Shown piece by piece: positions 1 through 11,441 of a stretch of DNA of 64,000 nt (position 1 is the stretch's first letter; each line of letters starts with the position of its first letter). Made by a program: the position numbers and the translations under genes. This DNA is from Siphonodentalium dalli (Eukaryota > Mollusca > Scaphopoda > Gadilida > Siphonodentaliidae), in contig CP136062.1 of assembly GCA_032622095.1 (NCBI GenBank), positions 225,202,578 to 225,266,577 on the forward strand. Direction: 5' to 3'. Under the pieces are notes generated by a model that was not told the DNA's origin, searched no databases, and worked only from the letters and a program-made list of their open reading frames with translations.

Positions 1-200
1 TGGAGAACGAAAAATGTCGATAAAAGTTGAAATATAAGACTTACAAATTAAATTTTAAATTTGTTTATTTGTAATTGGCATAGCTCACCACAAACAAATT
101 CATCATTATTGGAATTATATTTATAACGACATTAAACGCTCGATCTCGGACTCGGACTACAACTTTTAGTGTGACCCACGGCACTATATGCGCATGCGCA
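1..200 (+). repeat. Dispersed repeat, copy 1
   Basis: This stretch is closely repeated, in the same orientation, at 41,571-41,770. Both copies share the sequence around TAAAAGTTGAAATATAAGAC, the phrase TTTATTTGTAATTGGCATAGCT and a following ACGACATTAAACG/ACGACAATAAACG block. The left side continues out of the window. There is no coding signal and I do not recognise the family. Confidence 0.7.
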
Positions 201-1159
201 GACCGCATTCCGGTTAATTTTCGAATTTGAATTCATCTGTGTTTTTATTTGACAACGTCTTTCATTTCACGAAAATGATGGCGAGAAAACCTCAGAAAAG
301 CCAAAACAATTCAACAGTTTGGCGAAAAGAAGACAGGAACTACACTAGAGGTAGAAAAACAGGTGGTAGGAGGCTGAATTCGGCAAATAGGCGAAGTTTG
401 TTCCCAATCCTGCACTGCTGCAGGCTACGATTACGAATAGTCGGAATACGATGGCATTGAAAAATTAAATGTCAACAGTTAAATGGAAGTCACACTGGAC
501 GCATACATATTATAACCAATGGAAACGTGCGTTAAATTTAGACACAACTTACATTTATTTACAAGTGATAATTCTCAATCGGAGAGTGATGGCTGTCGTC
601 TAGTCGAAAATCTATGGGATACTAAAGAGTAAAGTAAAGATATCCATGTATAGTCAATTTTGGACTAGCTGTCGTCTAGCGGATCACGGATTCAATTTAA
701 ATCATCTTGAAGTTGACGTCTTGTCCAAATGCTTGTGCTACGGGACAAAACTAATTTTGGCGGAGGGATAGACTGGGCACATAGGTCAACATGACCGCTT
801 TCGCAGATTGCTGCTTTCAAAGTTTCAATGATTATCGTAGAAGGATACGCACTACGTCTATGACTGAACTACTGGGCACACAGAGCACATTGGAATTGGG
901 TTCTCGGTGACAATGTGACATCAGATTCAGAAGAAGAATAAAGTGACACACCTGACCAGCTGACATTGACTGCTTTTTTTTCAATTTTTGGCGAAAAAAA
1001 CTGTAATCGATCATGCCAATGTTTGCAAATTTCTCTCAGTCTCTGTGCTAAACATATCCCACAGCAGATTCACTGATGTCATGAATGATAAATAAAACTG
1101 CATGTTCAGAGAATATCAAAAAAGTTATACATTCTACAATACAACTTCTTACTTGCTGA
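201..1159. other. No feature recognised
   Basis: I see no convincing gene, RNA or repeat here. Short open frames (for example 227-460 on the plus strand) lack any recognisable domain and have ordinary AT-rich composition. Confidence 0.5.
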
Positions 1160-1161
1160 GT

Positions 1162-1503
1162 TACTGTGGCTGAAGGGTTCTCCCACCAAAAAAAGTTCTG
1201 AAGGGTACACAGGATTTGAAAATGTGCTGAAGGGTACACTGGGTTTGAAATGTCGTTCTAAATGACGTTTAGTTTTCGTATCTGCCATGATTTCTGTTTA
1301 GAGTCTATAGAGAATAATTGTTTACGTTCCAATGGCAGTGAACATTAAAATGAACTGAAAACAAACTGCTAATGGGCACCAGACTTTAAGTAACGATGTT
1401 AGTGGCGATCACAAACCCTGTATACCCTTCAGCACATTTTCAAATCCTATGTACCCGTCAGCACTTTTTTTGGTGATAGTGACCCCTTCGGCGTTACTGT
1501 GAG
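1162..1503. repeat. Inverted repeat pair around GAAGGGTACAC motif
   Basis: The left arm (about 1,162-1,250) contains CACCAAAAAAAGTTCTGAAG and a following GATTTGAAAATGTGCTGAAGG. The right arm (about 1,415-1,503) is its reverse complement with scattered changes. The arms are about 90 bases and are separated by about 165 bases. This looks like a foldback or MITE-type remnant; I could not define a target duplication. Confidence 0.6.
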
Positions 1504-1595
1504 CCTGTGAGGTGACAGTACTGACAGTGACATTAAACCTAATTAATCAACATAATAATACTATAGACAACAAAGCTGCAAACACAGTTATAACT

Positions 1596-1660
1596 TATAT
1601 ACAGTAATGCCCGAAGTAATTGACCACTTACTAGTAGCCACAGCAGAATTATGCCATTTA
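1596..1660 (-). repeat. Short dispersed repeat, inverted relative to 3,604-3,656
   Basis: The reverse complement reads CATAATTCTGCTGTGG, then AAGTGGTCAATTACTT and GGGCATTA, which recurs in plus orientation at 3,604-3,656. The two copies bracket about 2 kb that includes a palindrome and the CCTAGG element. They could be ends of a larger element or two independent copies. Confidence 0.5.
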
Positions 1661-1815
1661 TCTGCATTTATGGGTAATTTTTTAGAATTTAGTCGGAAAT
1701 ATGGCCTGTTGCCATTCATCGGAAACTTACGGAAAGCTCTCGTCGAGAGCTTTCCGATGAATGGCAACAAGCCATATTTTTGACTAAATCCTCAGACCTG
1801 AAAAATTAGGCCACT
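1655..1815. repeat. Imperfect long palindrome
   Basis: The arms meet near 1,741 at GGAAAGCTCTCG/TCGAGAGCTTTCC. Outside this, GTTGCCATTCATCGGAAA pairs with the reverse complement on the right, followed by ATATGGC and TTTAGTC on both sides. It would form a stem of about 70 base pairs. It overlaps the short dispersed repeat at its left edge and has no coding content. Confidence 0.65.
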
Positions 1816-2218
1816 ATTAAAAATATGTGTTTGTCCACTACTGACCCTAGATTTTGGAAGTGTGCAGGTACTAGTTGGTAGGTATATATTTTTATATTTT
1901 TTTAATAATAGACCTGATATTTATACCATGTTATAATTATCCCATATAATAAAACACATCGCAAGTATCATGATTCGGCATGCTTTATTTGACTACCGGT
2001 AGTTATATTGCTGAAAATTGTCATTAGAACTTTATCTTGACAGGCTCTAACAAAATATGGGTGCAGGACATGATATCTGTATAAAATCTGACTGTCCTTA
2101 AAAACTACAAAGTAAGAAGTTTCAATCGAAATGTATATCAAGGGTCGGGGCACACATGGCAGAATCGATGCATGTATCCCAGATTTTCAGTCAAAAGATA
2201 GGGGGAGTTATATTTAGG

Positions 2219-3037
2219 CAGCCTTGGGAATTAGCCTAGGCAATAGGCAATGCCTAGGTAAAAGCAGAGGCAAAATCAGTTTGCCTAGGCAATTATATTG
2301 CCTAGGTAAATCAAGTTCATTGGGTTACTAAAATTGATTTGTGTCTATCAGAAATAGAACCTCTTTAGCCAAAATGACTTCCTTAAATCACTCTTTACAT
2401 ATATTGTCCAGTCCTTCCCAGGAGACGGGAGTGATTGCTCTCGCACCTGTATGCACTCGTAATTTTCAATTCACGGGTGCTGAAATTCGCACCCGTCCCT
2501 CTTTGCAAAATACTAATGGAGACTATAATTGTTGGTTCAATATTGAATTATTTTAAGGTTTATTTAGATCCTTTACCATCTCAGTTCAACTGTGGCATAT
2601 TAAGGTGTAACTCTACATACCGGTAGGTCTATTCCACAATGACTTTTTGTTTGAGCAAAAACCCAACTTTCAATTATAGTATGGGTGCCATATTACACCC
2701 GTCTTCTGCATTACGGAGCAAATAAATGCTCTCGCTGTGTTTTCCTCATGGGAAGGACTGATTGTCCTAAAATTGTTTCCATGGCACTGGGCCATCATTA
2801 ACTAGCTAAGGGTACTAGTTTTGGAGATGATTTGTGGAATGTATATATATGATGAGTAGTGGCCTGGAAATGTTCTCCAAAATAACTAAGCATTTCAGGT
2901 TATTATTGAATCATATTGATTTGAGATGGCAATATTGTTGCAAAATTGCCTAGGTAAAATCTGTTTTTGCCTAGGCCGATTTCTTTCACCTAGGAAAAAA
3001 TATTGCCTAGGCAAATTTTCCTTAATTCCCAGGGCTG
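2219..3037. mobile_element. Non-autonomous DNA element with CCTAGG-rich terminal arms
   Basis: The ends are CAGCCTTGGGAATTA on the left and the reverse complement of CAGCCCTGGGAATTA on the right. Both terminal arms carry repeated TTGCCTAGGCAA-like palindromes. The flanks show a candidate 6-bp target duplication, TTTAGG, at 2,213-2,218 and 3,038-3,043. Inner sequence also pairs across the middle (a CAGTCCTTCCC block near 2,410 and its complement near 2,755). At 819 bp with no transposase frame it is a MITE-like element; the CAG start hints at hAT, but the duplication is not 8 bp. Confidence 0.65.
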
Positions 3038-3043
3038 TTTAGG

Positions 3044-4977
3044 CGTGTGGGGCGGCCTGACATTGTCGCTCAGATTTTATTTATTGAACATAGGGTCTTA
3101 CAACTTACATCCAGAGTGCTCTCATCCGAGTCTTCTCCAGTCACCAGCGTTGGACCATGCCTGCTGCAGCCGTGAAAATGAATTGGTTGGGAGTGGACAA
3201 ACAAACCTAATTTTAATTTTGTCCTTACCAGACTTTCATTTTTTAGAAAATGTAGGCGCGCAGAGTCCCATACATAGAAATCGTTCAAATGTATTTTTAG
3301 ATTCGAATCATTCAGTCTCAGACAGATAAATGTAGTGCATTCGACAAGTCACACCGTGACCTCAAATAACTTAAACTGCCAATCATCGTGGCATGAGGGA
3401 CTCACCTTTTGATGTATGCCGACAATGAATGTTGGTTTCGGAGAATTCATTTGATATTTTGCTACAACATTCAAGGTGTTTCTTTATACTTGTACGCTCT
3501 CTGTATTTGGCCCAGGTGCGCAATCGTATGCTCGCTGGTTTTCAATTTTAGCCGCGCGATGGTGCGCAAGAGCGATCGCGTGTCTCAAAAATGAAAGTCT
3601 GCCTTTATACCCATAATTCTGCTGTGGTTAAGTGGTCAATTACTTTGGGCATTATGGTAGTGCTTGAACACAATTCAACTCATTCAAACTTCGCATATGG
3701 GCACCAGATTTATGAAATATATATATTGAGTCAATATATTGAAATGAATCATGACGTTAAAGCAGGGTTTCCGCCAGGGGAGAATTAATGAGTCCGTATT
3801 GGGGAAACACACCATGGTTCGTCCTGTCGGGCGAAAATTTTGTTATTTGACACTGAAAAGAAGCCATTTCCTTGCACCTGAGTGTCCCACAAAGCAATCC
3901 AAAGCTACGTATATTATGCAAGTCGATCATTTCCGTGGGTGCATTAATTCTGTTGATGGTATCCAAATAGTTAGTCATTTAATTACGTACGTAAGACTGC
4001 CGTCTGATTGAAGACTATATATATAAATGAACGAGCTACGAGTTTAATACAGTGTTAACTGTTTACAAATTTATAACTTACAGTAAGATTCCAACAGGTA
4101 TAATGAATCTAAACACTAAAAAGAATCTACGCATTGACCAATAATACCTAGCAAGGAGAATTGAATAAAGTATTTCTTAGAATTTCAAGTAGCGTCAGTG
4201 AAAATGAAACTGACAGGATTATATATTCTGTCAATCGTAAAACTATTTGTGCACGGTGACGTCATACTGCAGGGTTTTTCTGCAGGAGATATTTATAGCG
4301 GCGAAACACGAATGGTAGCGAAATCTTTCACCCGGAACGCGTAGCTTGTTCAATAGTCTGTATTAGTCCAACAACTGATGACCGCAGCTATAGAACAGAG
4401 TTTTGGCGCCAACGTGTTATAAAATATAATTGAGTTTTTAGTGGGAAATGTGAACATGTGCGTAGTTGATTATTGTGCTTGGGGACCCAGGCGGGACAAC
4501 GTTACTATTATTGACCGTACTTTGACAAAACCTCCATATTGGGGGGGGGGGGTGGGTATGTGTTCGTGTTTATCCTCCATGCATGTGATATGGTTCAAAT
4601 GAATGGTGTTCTCACTATGAATTCCCGCTATAAAAACTTATTTGGGACAGGTTCGGTATTATTGTGAATTAAATCACTTTGGGATTTTGTTAAGTATGCA
4701 TGGCAATATACGCATAATAATCAACACACGTAGAGAATTACATGTATTTTTCAAGAACTTCACTTACCGGTACTTATACGGTACTTATACGGGGAGAAAA
4801 CCCAAGCCACTCATTGACTAGTGACCATACACTTAAATGAGTATATGGGACTGCTAAGTATATAATATAATGTTTATTTGATTCATTTGGTTGAAAACTG
4901 TACAAAAATTACTCGACAACGACAATTTGTATTTTTGCATTCCGGTAAATTTGCCATCCGTAACAATACTTCGTACT
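3044..4977. other. Mostly unassigned, with short repeat and G-run
   Basis: This holds the plus-strand partner (3,604-3,656) of the short repeat at 1,596-1,660, and a run of G near 4,543-4,552. Open frames here (for example 3,003-3,329 and 3,751-4,011) show no domain or cysteine pattern I recognise. Otherwise I see nothing. Confidence 0.45.
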
Positions 4978-5116
4978 CAACAGACTTTCAAATGAAAGTG
5001 TCAATGACACTGTAGCTCAACTTGGAAAGGGAATAATTTAATATATTACAGTCAATGGAGCGATTAGGAATGTGGAAAGTTGAATGTCTAATACTAGTTT
5101 ATAGACATGAAGAGAA
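4978..5116 (+). repeat. Leader segment of the ~162-bp repeat family
   Basis: The stretch around GGGAATAATTTAAT and CAGTCAATGGAGCGATTA, then GAATGTGGAAAGTTGAA, recurs in diverged form at 24,409-24,490 and 25,450-25,570, and inverted near 30,640-30,760. In each place it lies next to sequence of the AAGATGGC(C/T)GCTGGCGG type. I read it as the non-tandem 5' part of the element whose core forms the adjacent satellite. Confidence 0.6.
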
Positions 5117-8100
5117 AAGTAAAATCCAAGATGGCTGCTGGCGGCCATGTTTTCGGCCGAATGACCCCAAAATGAGTCGTTCCCATCTACATGTCATCGT
5201 TAACATCAATGACAAATTTTATGACGATCAGACTAAAGGTACGACCTGTAGCCCATGCTAAAGAATTTAGTCATACAAAGAGTAAAATCCAAGATGGCTG
5301 CTGGCGGCCATGTTTTTTGGCCGATTGACCCCAAAATGACTCGTTCCCATCTACATATCAACATTAACATCCAGGACAAATTTCATGATGATCAGACGAA
5401 TAGTACGACCTGTGGCCCGTGCTAATGGATTAAATTTTGAAATCCAAGATGGCCGCTGGCGGCCATGTTTTTTGTCCGAATGACCCCAAAATGACTTGTT
5501 CCCATTTACATTCCAATTTCAACAGCCATGAAAATTTTTATGATGATCAGACTAAAGGTACGACCTGTAGCCCGTGCTAAAGGATTTAGTCATACAAAGA
5601 GTAAAATCCAAGATGGCTGCTGGCGGCCATCTTTTTTGGCCGAATGACCCCAAAATGACTCGTTCCCATCTACATGTCATTATTAACATTCATGAAAAAT
5701 TTTATGATGATCAGACTAAAGATACAACCTGTAGCCCGTGCTAAAGGATTTAGTCATACAAAGAGTAAAATCCAAGATGGCTGCTGGCGACCATGTTTTT
5801 TGGCTGATTGACCCCAAAATTACTCGTTCCCATCTAGATGTCATTGTTAACATCCATGACAAATTTTATGATGATCAGACTAAAGGTACGACCTGCAGCC
5901 CGTGATAAAGAATTTAGTCATACAAAGAGTAAAATCTAAGATGGCTGCTGGTGGCCATGTTTTTTGGCCGAATGACCCCAAAATTACTCGTTCCCATCTA
6001 CATGTAAATATTATCATCCATGACAAATTTCATGATGATCAGACAATCAGTACGACCTGTAGCCCGTGCTAATGGATTAAATTTTGAAATCCAAGATGGC
6101 CGCTGGCGGCCATGTTTTTTGTCCGAATGACCCCAAAATGAGTCGTTCCCATCTACATTCCAATATCAACAGCCATGACAAATTTTATAATGATCAGACT
6201 AAAGGTACGACCTGTAGCCCGTGCTAAAGGATTTAGTCATACAAAGAGTAAAATCCAAGATGGCTGCTGACGGCCATGTTTTTTGGCCGATTGACCCCAA
6301 AATGACTAGTTCCAATCTACATGTCATTGTTAACATCCATGACAAATTTTATGATGATCAGACTAAAGGTACGACCTGTAGCCCGTGCTAAAGAATTTAG
6401 TCATACAAGTAAAATCCAAGATGGCTGCTGGCGGCCATGTTTTTTGGCCGATTGACCCCAAAATGACTAGTTCCAATCTACATGTCATTGTTAACATCCA
6501 TGACAAATTTTATGATGATCAGACTAAAGGTACGACCTGTAGCCCGTGCTAAAGAATTTAGTCATACAAAGAGTAAAATCCAAGATGGCTGCTGGCGGCC
6601 ACGTTTTTTCGCCAAATGACCCCAAAATTACTCGTTCCCATCTACATATCAACATTAACATCCAGGACAAATTTCATGATGATCAGACGAATAGTACGAC
6701 CTGTGGCCCGTGCTAATGGATTAAATTTTGAAATCCAAGATGGCCGCTGGCGGCCATGTTTTTTGTCCGAATGACCCCAAAATGACTTGTTCCCATTTAC
6801 ATTCCAATTTCAACAGCCATGAAAATTTTTATGATGATCAGACTAAAGGTACGACCTGTAGTCCGTGCTAAAGGATTTAGTCATACAAAGAGTAAAATCC
6901 AAGATGGCTGCTGGCGGCCATCTTTTTTGGCCGAATGACCCCAAAATGACTCGTTCCCATCTACATGTCATTATTAACATTCATGAAAAATTTTATGATG
7001 ATCAGACTAAATATACAACCTGTAGCCCGTGCTAAAGGATTTAGTCATACAAAGAGTAAAATCCAAGATGGCTGCTGGCGACCATGTTTTTTGGCCGATT
7101 GACCCCAAAATTACTCGTTCCCATCTACATGTCATTGTTAACATCCATGACAAATTTTATGATGATCAGACTAAAGGTACGACCTGCAGCCCGTGATAAA
7201 GAATTTAGTCATACAAAGAGTAAAATCTAAGATGGCTGCTGGTGGCCATGTTTTTTGGCCGAATGACCCCAAAATTACTCGTTCCCATCTACATGTAAAT
7301 ATTATCATCCATGACAAATTTCATGATGATCAGACAATCAGTACGACCTGAAGCCCGTGCTAATGGATTAAATTTTGAAATCCAAGATGGCCGCTGGCGG
7401 CCATGTTTTTTGTCCGAATGACCCCAAAATGACTTGTTCCCATTTACATTCCAATTTCAACAGCCATGAAAAATTTTATGATGATCAGACTAAAGGTACG
7501 ACCTGTAGCCCGTGCTAAAGGATTTAGTCATACAAAGAGTAAAATCCAAGATGGCTGCTGGCGGCCATCTTTTTTGGTCGAATGACCCCAAAATGACTCG
7601 TTCCCTTCTACATGTCATTATTAACATTCATGAAAAATTTTATGATGATCAGACTAAAGATACAACCTGTAGCCCGTGCTAAAGGATTTAGTCATACAAA
7701 GAGTAAAATCCAAGATGGCTGCTGGCGACCATGTTTTTTGGCCGATTGACCCCAAAATTACTCGTTCCCATCTAGATGTCATTGTTAACATCCATGACAA
7801 ATTTTATGATGATCAGACTAAAGGTACGACCTGCAGCCCGTGATAAAGAATTTAGTCATACAAAGAGTAAAATCTAAGATGGCTGCTGGTGGCCATGTTT
7901 TTTGGCCGAATGACCCCAAAATTACTCGTTCCCATCTACATGTAAATATTATCATCCATGACAAATTTCATGATGATCAGACAATCAGTACGACCTGTAG
8001 CCCGTGCTAATGGATTAAATTTTGAAATCCAAGATGGCCACTGGCGGCCATGTTTTTTGTCCGAATGACCCCAAAATGAGTCGTTCCCATCTACATTCCA

Positions 8101-9290
8101 ATATCAACAGCCATGACAAATTTTATAATGATCAGACTAAAGGTACGACCTGTAGCCCGTGCTAAAGGATTTAGTCATACAAAGAGTAAAATCCAAGATG
8201 GCTGCTGACGGCCATGTTTTTTGGCCGAATGACCCCAAAATGACTCGTTCCCATCTACATGTGATTATTAACATTCTTGACAAATTTTATGATGATCAGA
8301 CTAAAAGTAGGACCTGTAGCCCGTGCTAAAGGATTTAGTCATGCAAAGAGTAAAATCCAAGACGGCTGCTGGCGGCCATGTTTTTTGGCCGATTGACCCC
8401 AAAATGACTAGTTCCAATCTACATGTCATTGTTAACATCCATGACAAATTTTATGATGATCAGACTAAAGGTACGACCTGTAGCCCGTGCTAAAGAATTT
8501 AGTCATACAAAGAGTAAAATCCAAGATGGCTGCTGGCGGCCATGTTTTTGGGCCGAATGACCCCAAAATTACTCGTTCCCATCTACATGTCAATATTAAC
8601 ATCCAGGACAAATTTCATGATGATCAGACGAACAGTGCGACCTGTGGCCCGTGCTAATGGATTGAATTTTGAAAACAAAGATGGCCACTGGCGGCCATGT
8701 TTTTTGTCCGAATGACCCCAAAATGACTCGTTCCCATCTACATTCCAATTTCAACAGCCATGATAAATTTCATGATTATCAGACTAAAGGTACGACCTGT
8801 AGCCCGTGCTAAAGGATTTAGTCATACAAAGAGTAAAATCCAAGATGGCTGCTGGCGGCCATGTTTTTTGCCCGAATAACCCAAAAATGACTCGTTCCCA
8901 TCTAAATGTCATTGTTAACATCCATGACAAATTTTATGACGATCTGACTAAAGGTACGACCTGTAGCCCGTGCTAAAGGATTTAGTCATGCAAAGAGTAA
9001 AATCGAAGATGGCTGCTGGCGGCCATGTTTTTTGGCCGAATGACCCCAAAATTACTCGTTCCCATCTACATGTCAATATTAACATCCATGACTAATTTCA
9101 TGACGATCAGACGAACAGTACGGCCTGTAGCCCGTGCTAATGGATTGAATTTTGAAATCTAAGATGGCCGCTGGCGGCCATGTTTTTTTTCCGAATGACC
9201 CCAAAATGAATCATTCCGGTACAAATGTTGATGTCAACAGCTATGACAAATTTCATAATGATCCGATCAAAGGTACGACCTGTAGCCTCT
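5117..9290 (+). repeat. Satellite array, ~162-bp monomer, four-monomer higher-order repeat
   Basis: I count 26 monomers, each beginning near AAAATCCAAGATGGC and carrying GCTGGCGGCCATG, ATGACCCCAAAAT, GATGATCAGAC and ACGACCTGTAGCCCGTGCTAA. Monomer starts include 5,121, 5,284, 5,440, 5,603, 5,766, 5,930 and 6,087. One variant, marked by TAATGGATTAAATTTTGAAATCC, returns near 5,440, 6,087, 6,731, 7,378, 8,025 and 8,672, a spacing of 644-647 bp, so four monomers form a higher-order unit. The last spacing (to 9,155) is three monomers. There is no coding potential. Confidence 0.95.
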
Positions 9291-9300
9291 ATTGTTGACG

Positions 9301-9366
9301 CCTTACGTACACACGCACACACGTACACACGTACACACGTACACACGTACACACGGACGACGGACG
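9301..9366 (+). repeat. ACGTACAC-type microsatellite at array end
   Basis: ACGTACAC-like octamers repeat directly after the last satellite monomer, followed by GGACGACGGACGAC. A microsatellite at the 3' edge of a ~160-bp core repeat is the published architecture of bivalve pearl-type elements; applying that name here is inference. Confidence 0.85.
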
Positions 9367-9372
9367 ACAAAG

Positions 9373-9418
9373 CCATGGCAATAGCTCAAACTTTACAAAG
9401 TAAAGTTGAGCTAAAAAT
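9373..9418 (+). repeat. Element tail with GCAATAGCTCA...TGAGCT hairpin
   Basis: AATAGCTCAAACTTTACAAA is followed by its near reverse complement and ends GAGCTAAAAATGG. It sits immediately 3' of the microsatellite and is probably the 3' tail of the same element. Similar AATAGCTCA...TGAGCTAAAA tails are, to my knowledge, frequent in mollusc genomes. Confidence 0.55.
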
Positions 9419-9477
9419 GGAAAAGTTGTTACCTTATTCTCCGACTCGGGGATTATAGAAACCAACAACAACATCTT

Positions 9478-9497
9478 GGGTACAGTACCCCTTTAAA
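9478..9497. repeat. Right-end remnant of TTAA-flanked element
   Basis: GTACAGTACCCCTTTAA here equals the right end of the element at 27,733-28,385. The rest of that element is missing and the next base block belongs to a different MITE, so this is a truncated end. Confidence 0.5.
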
Positions 9498-9762
9498 GAA
9501 TGTAAGAAAAATGTTAAAAAGTGTTAAAAAAAGATTTTTTTTAGGCCAATGCATTCTCTTATATATGCGAGGCGACCTATGGTCGACTCGCATATATAAG
9601 AGAATGCATTGGCACAGGGCATAACTGTAACTATCACAATGTGGTCAAGGAGCCGGTTCCAATGATATCCATATTTGTATGGTTCTATTGAGACAGACCG
9701 AAGATATTTTAGGCTGTTGAAGCTTTATTTGGCCGGTTTTGGCCGGTTTGTTGGGTAAAGGG
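9498..9762. mobile_element. piggyBac-like MITE (subfamily B), left-truncated
   Basis: It contains one 69-bp near-perfect palindrome (GCCAATGCATTCTC...GAGAATGCATTGGC) and the right-hand sequence GGCCGGTTTGTTGGGTAAAGGG followed by TTAA (9,763-9,766). Compared with the full copy at 55,612-56,049, the left terminal repeat and left palindrome are missing. Confidence 0.75.
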
Positions 9763-9766
9763 TTAA

Positions 9767-10250
9767 AATGACTAATTCCCCGACTATGATCTGTCTTCTT
9801 GAAAATCTGCAACCCGGAAATCAGCTCTACTACAGTTGTATACAATAATGCACACAACAGAGAGATTTTATGTTAAACTTAATGCATAATGTAAACCTTT
9901 TATGGCGTGAGTCATGACTTTCTTTTCAATTGATAAAAGATGGCAGATGTCTTCAATGCATAGGAAAATAAACTTGTAATAAATGAAATATTGCAAATAA
10001 ATTTTTTACAGATAGATTGATTTGCAATATTGCATTTATTACAATATCAAACTTATTAGCTGCTATTAATAATGGAAAGCTCTACATTATAACGTAACGT
10101 ATGCACCAATGTGAACGGTTTAGTGCAGATGATGGATCGTGTCAACACAACGTATGGACCAATGAAACGGACTCGTCTTAACGCTACTTAAATTAGGCTT
10201 TAACAACAGCATCACTAGATCGTGGCAAAATACGCCCATGGAAACTCAGG
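9767..10250. other. Unassigned, with one AT-rich hairpin
   Basis: TGTAATAAATGAAATATTGCAAAT at about 9,976 is followed by its near reverse complement ending about 10,045, giving a stem of about 24 bp. The rest has no feature that I can support. Confidence 0.45.
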
Positions 10251-10317
10251 TGAAAATTGGAGGGCGGAACCAAAATTCGAACTTGACTTGAATTTTGGGC
10301 TAGTAAACTCACATACC
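10251..10317 (+). repeat. Dispersed GGCGG(A)CGGAACC repeat, left fragment
   Basis: GGGCGGAACC, ATTCGAACTTGAC and CTAGTAAACTCACATACCAAA match the family seen at 16,317-16,630 and 22,260-22,960. About 36 bases at its right edge (10,285-10,320) are repeated at 16,318-16,353, so the insert between appears to be bracketed by a direct repeat. Confidence 0.7.
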
Positions 10318-10641
10318 AAATGTCAGGGGCATAAAATCTTATGTCAGGGGCATAAAATCTTATGTCAGTGACATAAAATCTTATGTCAGGGGCATAAAAT
10401 CTTATGTCAGGCGATTATAATCTCATGTCGGGGCATCAAATCTTATGTCGGGGGCATCAAGTCTTATGTCGAGGGGCATAAAATCTTATGTCAGGGCATC
10501 AAATCTTATGTCAGGGGCATCAAATATTATGTCAGGGACATCAAATCTTATGTCACGGGCATCAAATCTTGTATCAGGGGCATCAAATCTTGTATCAGGG
10601 GCATCAAATCTTATGTCAGGGACATCAAATCTTATGTCAAC
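10318..10641 (+). repeat. 21-bp minisatellite, block 1
   Basis: About 15 units of AAATCTTATGTCAGGGGCATC with small variants (CATAAA/CATCAA, AGGGG/AGGGAC). The open frames covering it on both strands are repeats of the unit and not genes. Related blocks lie at 11,913-12,039 and 16,188-16,316. Confidence 0.93.
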
Positions 10642-10644
10642 TGT

Positions 10645-11441
10645 GGCATAACATTGAGCGATCGAATTGAAAAGATACAACACGAAGCGGCTAGAATAGT
10701 ATCAGGAGCAACAAGAAGTATTGCAAATGCTAACAATATAATATCTGATCTTGGCTGGGAGACTTTGGCGGATAGACGGAAAAAATTCAAGTTACACCAA
10801 TTTTACAAAATGTTTCATCGATCATCACCCCAGTATCTCCGTACCCTTGTTAATCACGAGAACCCAGGAGCAGAACGATACTCCTTCAGAAAAACTTCAC
10901 TCAGATCTCTCCTTATACATGGATACTTTTCTGCCATCAGCGGCCAGATTATGGAATGACTTGACCCCTGAACTGAAACAAGCGGAATCCCTCGAGTATT
11001 TAAATCGCGACTAGATGCAGGTAAACGTCTAAACATGAGAAGAACTCTTCACCTGAACTTGTGTTCTAATCAAAAAGCCCAAATAATCCACACCCAACTA
11101 AGACTCAAATGTAGTAGTCTTAATAAAGACCTCCACGAGAATCACATAAAAGAAAGCAACAGGTGCTCATGTGGTGACACAGAAAGCGCAGATCACTTCT
11201 TTTAGTCTGCCCTTTATACAACCAAATCAGGGATGAATGCTTTATGCCATTAAAAACAAAATACAGAGACAGTGTAATACTCTTAAATGGCTCAAATTCT
11301 CTTACACTTAGCACCAACCACAAAATCTTTAAAGTAACCCAAACTTTCATTACCAGAAGTGAACGTTTCAGTTCTTTATCATATAGAATCATATCAGTAC
11401 TGAATAAAACTTTGGCCAAATACGTCCACTTAATCAATTAG
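10645..11441 (+). pseudogene. LINE ORF2 C-terminal relic (frameshifted)
   Basis: The translated fragments match the region after the reverse transcriptase domain of non-LTR retrotransposons. Frame 1 has RIEKIQHEAARIVSGATRS and LGWETLADRRKK, then FYKMFHRSSPQYL (10,654-10,940). The reading moves to a second frame for FLPSAARLWNDLTPELKQAE (to about 10,990), then to a third with VFKSRLD and RCSCGDTESADHF (11,000-11,200). It returns with CPLYNQIRDECF and a tail ending at a stop near 11,441. The RCSCG...CPLY block is the usual cysteine motif at LINE C-termini. At least three frameshifts and a stop show it is dead. It starts directly after the minisatellite, so it is 5'-truncated. The clade (CR1/Jockey-like) cannot be settled by eye. 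Confidence 0.85.

Noticed and set aside
4543-4554. G-run as a possible G-quadruplex
   Set aside because: A single homopolymer run without the four spaced tracts needed.
9137-9474. VYVCTCVR and HTHTYTRTHV frames
   Set aside because: Translations of the ACGTACAC microsatellite.
10445-10683. Three overlapping frames of GASNLMS / GHQILCQ / DIRFDAP repeats
   Set aside because: All are translations of the 21-bp unit, whose length divisible by three keeps frames open.
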